This document shows positions 18,988 through 26,709 of a stretch of 64,000 bases of DNA, one piece after another. The stretch is from NCBI GenBank assembly GCA_964652155.1, contig CAZZBK010000012.1:3922-67921 (forward strand). Reading direction: 5' to 3'. Under the pieces are notes generated by a model. That model did not search any database, had not been told where the DNA came from, and saw nothing but the letters and a program-made list of their open reading frames with translations. The DNA is from CAZZBK01 sp964652155. GTDB lineage: Bacteria; Planctomycetota; Planctomycetia; Pirellulales; PNKZ01. The translations under genes were made by a program, and so were the position numbers. The first letter of the stretch is position 1. The number at the start of each line of letters is the position of its first letter.

Positions 18988-21044
18988 GGCTTCCTGCGGG
19001 GTTTGAACTTCCATTGTTCATCAAAGAACCCGGCATCGGCAATCCGGCCAGGGGCATTCGCGTCGGGATCTTTCGATAAGTCGATTACGGCCCAATCGGG
19101 CAGCTTGGGCGTTTGCAGCGAGTTGCTCGAATCGTGCCCCTCGCGAAACGTCGGCCCACTGTTCAACACAACGTAACGGGTATTGTTCGCGAGTGGGTTC
19201 GGGTAGATGAGCACGGGTATGTGGCCGGCGCGGTCGTAGGTCTGACCGTCAACGGTCACTTGCTTGTCGGACCATCGGACCGGCAACTTGTCTTGTAATC
19301 GTTTCAAGAGCGCGTTCGTCTCCGGTTCACCCCAAACCACAATGTGTTTGGTTCTCAAATCGTCGTCGGTGACTTCGGTGTCCTGCTTGACTTGTGCATC
19401 GCCGCGGAACAGTCGACGCCAGCGGTCGAGCATGTGCTTGGTCTCAAAATCAACCCAACGCTCGACCTGCGGATGCGACGACTTGCCCGACGGCAGAACG
19501 AGCAGGAACGGCTCGTAAAACACATCGTCGATCGGGCCTTGCAGGCCAGGAAGTTTGCGCAGTTCACGCACCGCCTCGTTTGCGCCCATCGATCGCCATT
19601 GCCCCTTGTTCTGCGCGAATCGAACGGTCGTGAAAGCACCGCCCGGGGTTGTCGACAAATTGAGCGGAACCGATTGACCATCGATTTGGAGCACTCCATT
19701 AAATCGTGATTGGGCGACGAGTTCAAAATGTGTAACCTTTTGTGTCGCGATTTGCTTCACGCATGAGAGGTCGATGGCTCGTGCATCTCGCGTGAGCAGG
19801 TGAGCGTCATTACGGGCATCGACCGTCAACGACGCTGGAACCCAATGCTCGACGAGCCCTGTCAGGGCCACCAGATTGTTGTGATACGCAGGGTAGCGCA
19901 AGGTGTTGGTTTGCAACGATATTTTCTGCACCGGACGAGCCGTTAGGCGTTGGGACTGTTGAGATAACTGCTGCTTGAGGGTCGACAGTGTGTCAGGGTG
20001 ATATTTGTGTCCCATTCCGGGGCCGATCAGATGCGGCAACGTTTTGCCTTCCCGCTGATACGCTTCCTCCATCACGCGAGCGGCCTGAATTTGCTTGTCG
20101 AGTTCGCCGCTGTAGGCGATCACTGGCATGTTGAACAAGTTGCGCACATAGTTGGGCACGTCGTACAAGCCCCATAAGGTCTGCTCGTACCAGGGCGGAA
20201 ATTTTTCGGGCGTGAGATTCTGATAGCGGGCAGTCTCGGCAAAACCGGCGCCAGGACTGATTGCCGTCCAACGTCCCGGGTAGTGTGCGCCCAAGTGCCA
20301 GGCCCCTGCTCCCCCCATCGAAAAACCGCAGAGCACGATGTTTTGTCGATCTAGCTTGAGCATGTTGCCGTATCGCAAGTACGCCGCATCGATACTCTCG
20401 AACACGTCGGTCTCGCCCGCAAACTTGAACGCATTGCAATGACGTCCGAATGGATGCACAACGATTCCGTCGACAGGCACAAACTCACCCGGCTTGCCGC
20501 GACGTTGCGCCAGAAATTGTAGATCTGTCGCCTTGTCACCCCGACCATGCAACCAAACATAGACTTTAGCGGTTCCATCCTTGGGTAGTTGGTCGTTCAA
20601 TACCACGCCATAAGGTTGCCAAGAGCCATCGATTTTGGAGCGGAAACCATGAATGCTGGTGCGTACCGCAGACGTCGCAGAGCTGTCCTGAGCCCCCGAC
20701 AAGAGACGTTGTGCTTCGGAGAGCAAGTCGTCCGCCAGTTTCAATTCCTTGACATCGAAGAACTCTCCGTTTGTGAGCGCATAATCAATCGCTTTGAGGA
20801 TGGTCAGCGCGTCGCCGATCTGTGGCTGACGTTGATCCGCTCGTGCGGCCTGCGTGCGAAGCGTCTCATGCCGCTGGCGGAGCGTCTGCGATTGTGCCTC
20901 GGTCAACTCAATTCCTGGCGGGGGGAGCTTGCGGGGAATCGGCGCAATCTCGGCGGCTCTCGCGAAGGGGAGTGAAAACCAACTGAACACGACCAGCAGG
21001 ATCACTCGAAGGTTTCGTGTTGTGGCGGCGCTGTGTCTCGGCAT
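18984..21044 (-). CDS. Secreted alpha/beta hydrolase (prolyl-oligopeptidase/esterase type)
   Basis: The 686-residue protein has a signal peptide ending near FARAAE. A helical region covers residues about 45-125. The hydrolase core then shows WLHGRGDK (oxyanion region, about 164-171) and the nucleophile elbow GFSMGGAG with Ser242. A likely catalytic His lies in GPGMGHKYHPD. The C-terminal 300 residues form a beta-rich part that ends with a domain containing HIVVWGEPETNALL. The architecture is common in planctomycetes, where such enzymes are thought to attack polysaccharide esters or peptides; the substrate is not determinable. Translationally coupled to the epimerase gene. Confidence 0.8.
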   Translation of the reverse strand: MPRHSAATTRNLRVILLVVFSWFSLPFARAAEIAPIPRKLPPPGIELTEAQSQTLRQRHETLRTQAARADQRQPQIGDALTILKAIDYALTNGEFFDVKELKLADDLLSEAQRLLSGAQDSSATSAVRTSIHGFRSKIDGSWQPYGVVLNDQLPKDGTAKVYVWLHGRGDKATDLQFLAQRRGKPGEFVPVDGIVVHPFGRHCNAFKFAGETDVFESIDAAYLRYGNMLKLDRQNIVLCGFSMGGAGAWHLGAHYPGRWTAISPGAGFAETARYQNLTPEKFPPWYEQTLWGLYDVPNYVRNLFNMPVIAYSGELDKQIQAARVMEEAYQREGKTLPHLIGPGMGHKYHPDTLSTLKQQLSQQSQRLTARPVQKISLQTNTLRYPAYHNNLVALTGLVEHWVPASLTVDARNDAHLLTRDARAIDLSCVKQIATQKVTHFELVAQSRFNGVLQIDGQSVPLNLSTTPGGAFTTVRFAQNKGQWRSMGANEAVRELRKLPGLQGPIDDVFYEPFLLVLPSGKSSHPQVERWVDFETKHMLDRWRRLFRGDAQVKQDTEVTDDDLRTKHIVVWGEPETNALLKRLQDKLPVRWSDKQVTVDGQTYDRAGHIPVLIYPNPLANNTRYVVLNSGPTFREGHDSSNSLQTPKLPDWAVIDLSKDPDANAPGRIADAGFFDEQWKFKPRRKP

Positions 21045-21488
21045 GATCCGTATTCCCGGCTAGAGATTTCGCGAAACGGTCGTCAACCCCGGCCGATATG
21101 CTGCTCCCTGCAGTTCGCCCAGGCACGACCAATCCCGCAGATTGTAGCCGTTTTGACGAAATACTCCATCGTTTAGGGCCTGAAATTACGCCCCGTTCAG
21201 AGTTCACAAGGCCCTGCGGCAAATGTGTTTGCGGGGTTCAGGGGCATCGGCCAGCCATAACTCTTCCGATGGGGCGTACGCTCGCCGGTTGGGTCCATTC
21301 ATTTTCTTGTGAAATTTTTCGCAACCGCTCAGTACGCTCGCTCGTAGAACAAGTGGAAAGCGGCTCAAGACACCACACGGGTAACACAAGCGGTGAGTGG
21401 TGGTTGGGTCTCGGCTCTCCGGGCGCTCGTGAGGAATGCCCGCCCGGAGAGCCCCTCTTCATACAGTCATCTCGACAGGAGGTGTATT
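21045..21488. other. Intergenic region upstream of hsp20
   Basis: This 444-base stretch separates the divergent hydrolase and hsp20 genes. No credible protein is encoded. It must contain both promoters. An AT-rich patch (ATTTTCTTGTGAAATTTTTC at about 21300-21319) is a candidate hsp20 promoter or upstream site, but no clear -35/-10 pair can be defended. A perfect hairpin near the hsp20 start is listed separately. No CIRCE operator (TTAGCACTC-N9-GAGTGCTAA) is visible. Confidence 0.5.
21413..21453 (+). promoter_or_regulatory. Perfect 13-bp stem in the hsp20 leader
   Basis: GGCTCTCCGGGCG (21413-21425) is followed after 15 bases by its exact complement CGCCCGGAGAGCC (21441-21453). The stem ends 23 bases before the AGGAGGTG ribosome binding site of hsp20. 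There is no T-run, so it is not a standard terminator. Possible roles are mRNA stabilisation, a temperature-responsive leader structure or a protein-binding palindrome. Confidence 0.6.
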
Positions 21489-21944
21489 ATGTTACGCACC
21501 ATGCTTCCTAGCAGAGAGCGGCTCCCCCGGCCGCTGGTCCGGTTTGAAGAAGAAATGGAACGGCTCATGGAGCGATTCTTCACGCCGGAAGAAGGTTGGT
21601 GGACAGGCAAGATCGAGTTCATGCCACACACCAACGTGGCCGAGACGGAGACTGCCTTCGAGATCACCGTCGAACTGCCCGGTATGAAGCCGGAAGAAGT
21701 GACCGTCGAGTTGAAAGACGGTCGCCTGTGGGTCGCCGGTGAGAAGAAGGAAGAGAAAGAGGAGAAGGGTAAAGCGTTCCACACATTGGAACGACGCTAC
21801 GGCGAGTTCCGACGGGTGATTAACCTGCCGGTGGCCGTTGAAGAAGAGAAGGTTGAGGCAAAGTTTGCCGAGGGTGTGTTGCGGGTGATCGTGCCCAAAG
21901 CCACCAAGGCGCTCCCGAAAGCCATCAAGGTCAATGCGACATGA
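21489..21944 (+). CDS. hsp20: Small heat-shock protein (Hsp20/alpha-crystallin)
   Basis: The ATG at 21489 follows a near-ideal ribosome binding site (AGGAGGTG at 21477-21484), giving 151 residues, normal for the family. The alpha-crystallin domain spans about residues 44-138: the VELPGMKPEEV block, the ERRYGEFRRVINLP strands and the AEGVLRVIVPK motif. The N-terminal arm is short and the tail contains ALPKAIKV in place of a plain IXI motif. It acts as an ATP-independent holdase for unfolding cytoplasmic proteins. Confidence 0.95.
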   Translation: MLRTMLPSRERLPRPLVRFEEEMERLMERFFTPEEGWWTGKIEFMPHTNVAETETAFEITVELPGMKPEEVTVELKDGRLWVAGEKKEEKEEKGKAFHTLERRYGEFRRVINLPVAVEEEKVEAKFAEGVLRVIVPKATKALPKAIKVNAT

Positions 21945-21979
21945 CTTTCGGCGGTAGGCGGGGGCACTGCGGCAAGCGG

Positions 21980-22021
21980 TCAGGCCGGGCGGTTCACACG
22001 AGCCGCTCGGCCTGATTGTTT
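21980..22021. terminator. Bidirectional terminator between hsp20 and the convergent TPR gene
   Basis: TCAGGCCGGGCGG (21980-21992) pairs with CCGCTCGGCCTGA (22003-22015), 13 pairs with one G-T wobble and a 10-base loop. TTGTTT follows on the plus strand. The position between two convergent stops (21944 and 22046) supports a terminator. Confidence 0.65.
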
Positions 22022-22045
22022 ATGATGTTCAGCGATGCGCGCCGG

Positions 22046-23710
22046 TCATCGGTCGATGCCCGTGAGCGCGTAGCGGGCCAGGAGCGCCTGCTTGGCAAGC
22101 GTATAGGGGTTGTTCGTATATTTGCGATCCGCGGCGGCGTTCCAAATCGGATCGTCGTCACGCCAGTCGGTCGAGACCGTCCGTTCGGGCCACACGAGCA
22201 ACCGCAGCCCATCGGCGCTCTCACGCTGCATGGTGCGGGCCAAGGCATAGAGGCCGACCTGATCCATGAACCACGTCGGCTTGCGTTGCATGTTGTGCTG
22301 CACGAAGAACGCCAGTCGTCGCGCAAATTCGCCAGCGAGTGGCGTGGGTTTCAAGACCACGAGCGCCGCGCCATAGCGATTGCAGAACGGTTGCTCCAGG
22401 TACTCGACGAGCGCCACGTCGTGCGATGCCGCCTGCGTTAACAGTCGGTTCAGGTCATGGCGAATGATGATGTCGGCGTCCGTGATCACGACTTCACGAC
22501 CGGTCGCGGCATGCAACTCCATCGCGCGGACAAAACGCATGTTGCAAAAATACACGCCGCGCGAAAAAGCGTCGTCCAGCTTGCGTTGCTCGGTCGACAG
22601 TGTGATCCGCCGCGTCGTGCACGCCTGTTGCAGTCGAGCGACCAGGCTGGCCGTATCCTCCGTGGGGTTCACGCAGTGCAAATGTACATCGATACCGGGC
22701 GAGGTCTCGTGCAGGCTGAGAATCTCGGCCGCCCCAAAACGGCGCAGATAGACACCGTCGAGGCTCAGGAACAGCAACGGCCCACGACGTTCGCACTGCG
22801 CGCTCAAATCTCCCAGCGGCGAATGGACCAGATTGGGCGACGTTTGCTGCCCCGACCACAGGGGCGTGAAATCGTAAAAGCCGCTCGCGTCTGGTTTGCC
22901 TTGTTCGAAACAGGCCTCGGCCAGATGATAGTTGGCGTCCTGCAGCGCCTTGCCCGCGATGGCCGCGTGGGTCTCGGCTTCGGCAAAGCGCCGCTGGCTA
23001 TTGAGCAACATGGCATAGGTCGAATGGGCTTTAATTCGCGCGTCGTCGCTGAGCGTGGGCCGCTCCAAGATTTGCGGAAAGGCTTGCAGCGCTAGGTTGA
23101 CTACGCCGCCGTCGCGCGGTGTTGGCGTGAGCCAGACGACGAGCACGTGCACGAGCCCATCGGTGGTGGGCGTGGCTCGTTTGGCGAGCCAGTTGAACCA
23201 ACACTCCTTGGCCGCAACGCTCTCGCCGTTGACCAACACGCCGAGCAGCCGCATGGCCGGGGCATAGTCGCTGCGGGCGTCCAAGGCGAGCAAGGCCAAG
23301 CCTTGTGCCGCTGCGCGGTCACCTTGCGTCAGCGAGACCTGTGCCAGGCCGAGCCACCCTCCCGCCGCCTGAGCGGGGATTTGCCGCAATCGCTCGAAAC
23401 TCCGTCGCGCCTCGTCGAACTGCCGTAAGCTGAGTTGGAGCTGCCCGCACTCGGCCCAGACGTTGGGATCGTCGGGCGAGTATTGAGCCGCGCGTTGCAA
23501 ACAAGCGAGTGCCGCTAGCGAGAGCGACCAGTCACGCGCTCGCCGCGCGACTTGCAGCCACCACGCCCCGTCCGTTGCGCGCGGTCCGGCGAGCGACAAC
23601 AGCTCGCCGCCGGCGTCTTGGGTGCGCTGCGCATGCTGCACAGCCCGATACAACGAGACTTCCTGCGGCAGCACGTCCGTGCGATTGATGTCGTTGAGCT
23701 GAAACGTCAT
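22046..23710 (-). CDS. TPR protein with a C-terminal glycosyltransferase-like region
   Basis: The 554-residue cytoplasmic protein has TPR-like helices over about residues 50-290 (ALACLQRAAQYSPDDPNVWA; the FDEARRSFERLRQ pattern). The C-terminal half is a mixed alpha/beta region with an acidic DADII motif preceded by a hydrophobic strand, as in nucleotide-sugar transferases, and ends with a Trp-rich block containing WFMDQVGLYALA. A nucleotide-diphospho-sugar transferase fold is therefore likely but not proven. It is transcribed in the same direction as the downstream sulfatase, whose start is well separated. Confidence 0.55.
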   Translation of the reverse strand: MTFQLNDINRTDVLPQEVSLYRAVQHAQRTQDAGGELLSLAGPRATDGAWWLQVARRARDWSLSLAALACLQRAAQYSPDDPNVWAECGQLQLSLRQFDEARRSFERLRQIPAQAAGGWLGLAQVSLTQGDRAAAQGLALLALDARSDYAPAMRLLGVLVNGESVAAKECWFNWLAKRATPTTDGLVHVLVVWLTPTPRDGGVVNLALQAFPQILERPTLSDDARIKAHSTYAMLLNSQRRFAEAETHAAIAGKALQDANYHLAEACFEQGKPDASGFYDFTPLWSGQQTSPNLVHSPLGDLSAQCERRGPLLFLSLDGVYLRRFGAAEILSLHETSPGIDVHLHCVNPTEDTASLVARLQQACTTRRITLSTEQRKLDDAFSRGVYFCNMRFVRAMELHAATGREVVITDADIIIRHDLNRLLTQAASHDVALVEYLEQPFCNRYGAALVVLKPTPLAGEFARRLAFFVQHNMQRKPTWFMDQVGLYALARTMQRESADGLRLLVWPERTVSTDWRDDDPIWNAAADRKYTNNPYTLAKQALLARYALTGIDR

Positions 23711-23735
23711 GTCAGGCCCACACCGGCGAGAAAAG

Positions 23736-25127
23736 TTAATACGGGTCGGTCAACACCGGATCATCGATCGAGCGTTGCCACTCGATCAGGCGACGCTCAA
23801 GATCGGCCCGAACGTTGACTGGGGACGCGCGCCCCTGACCGGTGAGCAGATTGCGTAGTTCGTCAGGATCAGCCTGGAGGTCATACAGTTCGTCCATCGA
23901 GTTGGCCCGATAATGTTTGACGAGCTTGTATTGCGACGTGCGAATCATGCGCATGTAAGCCAGCCCGCCGTTGCGCAGGTCGTATTGTCCAAAGATCGCC
24001 GCGGGTTTGTCGAGCGATTGACCGCGCAGCAGCGGCGAATAGTCGCGCCCTTGGGCGGTGCAGTCGCTTGGTGGAGCCACTCCCGCCGCGCCGAGCATGG
24101 TGCGAAACGTATCGAGATTTGTCACGTCATCCTCGATGATCGTGCGCGGCTTGACGACGTTGGGCCAACGCACCAGCAGCGGTACGCGAATCGAGGTGTC
24201 CCACATATTGGGACGTTTCGGGCCGTTAACGCCGCCGGCGATCCATTGCCCGTTCCCTTTGGTGTCGACGCCGTGACGCCCTTCGTTGTAGCCATGATCA
24301 CTGGTGAACACGACCAAGGTCTGGTCGCTGAGTTTAAGTTCATCGAGTGTCGACAGCAGGCGTCCCAGGTTGCGATCGACGGCCGAGATGCTGGCGTAAT
24401 AAGCGAGCGTCCGCTTTTTGAGCGCGGCGACGTCGAGACCGCGCACCTGTGGCACCGTGGGGTCCACGTTCTGGTAATGAGCCGAGTCTTCTGCCGGCAC
24501 GGGTGCATAGGGAAGATGCGGTTCGCGAAAGTGCACGCACACCGCGAACGGCACCTCGCGATGCGCGCGGATAAAATCGATTGCGCTCGTCGTGATCAGA
24601 TCGGGCACGGGCCCCGACACCGTTTGCGTCTTGCCGTTGACTTCCAACGTAGGATCCATCGGCGACGTGCCGCCGCTGACAAAGCCATAAAAGTGATCGA
24701 AGCCGCGCCGCGAGGGATGAAACTGCGGCTGTGACCCGAGATGCCACTTGCCCACGAGCGCGGTTTTGTAGCCGGAGCGTTGCAAGACCTGTGGCCAAGT
24801 GAGCGCGTCGAGTCCCTTGCCATCATTTCCCTCTTGGGGCGAAATCCAGTCGTTGATGCCCGTCTGGGTTGGCCAGCGGCCGCTCATGTAGGCCGCGCGA
24901 CTTGGCGAGCACACGGGCGTGACCGTGAACGCATTGCGGAACAGCGCCCCGTCGCGGGCCAGCGCGTCCATGTGAGGCGTATGCACGTCGCGATTGCCAT
25001 ACGCGCCGACTGCCCATTGGCCTTGATCGTCGGTCACGATCGCCACGATGTTCGGCCGCTTCTCGGCCCCCTCGGCCAGCGCCACGAACAACAGACACAC
25101 ACCGAGCGCAAGATACGAACGCACCAT
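23736..25127 (-). CDS. Secreted sulfatase
   Basis: From the ATG at 25127 the protein has 464 residues with a signal peptide ending at LAEGAE. The N-terminal metal-binding block reads NIVAIVTDDQG (D33, D34), and the formylglycine motif is C73-S-P-S-R, the type matured by a formylglycine-generating enzyme. The later blocks GKWHLG and SDHG are also present. Sulfatases release sulfate from sulfated glycans; planctomycetes carry many. It follows the PSD1 and DUF1501 genes on the same strand, a typical planctomycete cluster. Confidence 0.92.
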   Translation of the reverse strand: MVRSYLALGVCLLFVALAEGAEKRPNIVAIVTDDQGQWAVGAYGNRDVHTPHMDALARDGALFRNAFTVTPVCSPSRAAYMSGRWPTQTGINDWISPQEGNDGKGLDALTWPQVLQRSGYKTALVGKWHLGSQPQFHPSRRGFDHFYGFVSGGTSPMDPTLEVNGKTQTVSGPVPDLITTSAIDFIRAHREVPFAVCVHFREPHLPYAPVPAEDSAHYQNVDPTVPQVRGLDVAALKKRTLAYYASISAVDRNLGRLLSTLDELKLSDQTLVVFTSDHGYNEGRHGVDTKGNGQWIAGGVNGPKRPNMWDTSIRVPLLVRWPNVVKPRTIIEDDVTNLDTFRTMLGAAGVAPPSDCTAQGRDYSPLLRGQSLDKPAAIFGQYDLRNGGLAYMRMIRTSQYKLVKHYRANSMDELYDLQADPDELRNLLTGQGRASPVNVRADLERRLIEWQRSIDDPVLTDPY

Positions 25128-25263
25128 GATCGGACACCCTCGGAGGAGATATTCAGTCTTTCCAGATATTGATGCATGGCGAGGTCGACAGCAAGACCCC
25201 GAGCCACGAGCTCGATCCACGATGCCCCTCACCGCGCATTGGGTGACTTACACCGCCCAACTC

Positions 25264-26694
25264 TCAGGCGATGATGTCGCGGACCACGCGACCCGCGACG
25301 TCGGTGAGCCGGAAGTCGCGGCCGGCATGGCGATAAGTGAGCCGTTCATGATCGAGACCGAGCAGGTGCAGAATCGTGGCATGGAAGTCGTGGATGTGCA
25401 CCTCGTTGCTGGCCACAGAGCAACCGTGTTCGTCACTCTCGCCGTAAGAAAAGCCGCCGCGGACGCCGCCGCCGGCCAACCATGAGGTGAACACCTCGCT
25501 GTGGTGTTCGCGTCCTTTGGCGTCTTTGGCCGAGTTGAACGGCGTGCGGCCGAACTCGGTCGTCCACACGACCAGTGTCTCGTCGAGCATGCCACGCGAC
25601 TTGAGATCGCGCAGCAACCCGGCGATCGGTTGATCGACGTTCTTGGCCAATCGGCCGTGGTCGTTCATGTCGCCGTGCGAATCCCAATTACTCGACGCGC
25701 CGGTGTCGATCAATTCGACGAACCGCACGCCGCGCTCGATGAGCCGCCGGGCGACCAGACATTGCCAGGCAAATCCGGCCGTTCCGCCGCGAGGCAAACC
25801 GTAGAGAGTATGGGTAGCATCCGTCTCGCGGCGCAGATCAAAAGCCTCCGGCGCCTCGGCCTGCATGCCGAACGCGGTCTCGAACGATTTGATACGCGCT
25901 GCCAGATTCGCGTCGCCGCCACGCTGCGCGAGATGCCGACGATTGAATGCCTGTGCGAGCCCAAGTTCCATCTCTTGCAATTCAATCGTGCTCTGGCGTC
26001 GCTTGATGTTGGGCATTGGCTCGGGGCCCGGCGCGACGTGCGTCCCTTGATGACAACCGGGGAGAAAATCGGAACCCCAGACTTGCCCCCCCGCATACGG
26101 TAAAAAAGGAGCCAGGACCACGAACGATGGCAGATTACGGTTGACCGTGCCGAGACCGTAGCTCACCCACGAGCCGATGCTCGGCCGCGCAAACGTGACC
26201 GAGCCGGTATGGATGCCGAGGGTGGCTTGGAAATGGTCGGCATGATCGTTGCGCATCGAGCGAACGAGGCACAAGTCGTCTGCGCACTCGGCGATGTGCG
26301 GAAACAATTCGCTGATCCACAGGCCCGATTGGCCGCGCTGTTTGAACTCCCATTGGGGCCGCTTGAAGAATTTTTCGACGGCCCGATTGTTGGGCGCGAA
26401 CGCCTCGAGCATTTTGGCCGGTACATGATACGGCTGGTTGTGCTCGGCAAACAATCGCGGTTTGTAGTCGAACGAGTCGACGTGCGATACGCCCCCGCTC
26501 AGGTTGATGAAGATGATCTGCTTGGCCCGCGGCCGAAAGTGTGTCGCCTTGGGAGCGAGCGGATCGGAGTCAACGGCCGCGATGGGCGCGCCCTCGGCCA
26601 GCAATTCCGACACGATGCCCGGTAGCAGCAGCGAGCCGCCGACCAGCGAGCGGATCAACGAGCGGCGACCGATGGAATGGTGTGAGTGAGGCAT
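25264..26694 (-). CDS. DUF1501 family protein, Tat-exported
   Basis: The 476-residue protein opens with a twin-arginine signal (GRRSLIRSLVGG, residues 9-20). The body has the DUF1501 landmarks: IFINLSGGVSHVDSFDYKP near residue 80, SELFPHIAECADDLCLVRSM, and TLVVWTTEFGRTPF near the C-terminus. The fold is related to sulfatases and alkaline phosphatases, but no activity has been shown. It begins 15 bases after the stop of the PSD1 gene, a conserved planctomycete gene pair. Confidence 0.9.
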   Translation of the reverse strand: MPHSHHSIGRRSLIRSLVGGSLLLPGIVSELLAEGAPIAAVDSDPLAPKATHFRPRAKQIIFINLSGGVSHVDSFDYKPRLFAEHNQPYHVPAKMLEAFAPNNRAVEKFFKRPQWEFKQRGQSGLWISELFPHIAECADDLCLVRSMRNDHADHFQATLGIHTGSVTFARPSIGSWVSYGLGTVNRNLPSFVVLAPFLPYAGGQVWGSDFLPGCHQGTHVAPGPEPMPNIKRRQSTIELQEMELGLAQAFNRRHLAQRGGDANLAARIKSFETAFGMQAEAPEAFDLRRETDATHTLYGLPRGGTAGFAWQCLVARRLIERGVRFVELIDTGASSNWDSHGDMNDHGRLAKNVDQPIAGLLRDLKSRGMLDETLVVWTTEFGRTPFNSAKDAKGREHHSEVFTSWLAGGGVRGGFSYGESDEHGCSVASNEVHIHDFHATILHLLGLDHERLTYRHAGRDFRLTDVAGRVVRDIIA

Positions 26695-26709
26695 GGCGGT
26701 AACGTTCGA

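Noticed and set aside
21045..21488. CIRCE or ROSE-type heat-shock element
   Set aside because: No CIRCE half-sites are present and the ribosome binding site of hsp20 is not inside the stem, so neither name fits.
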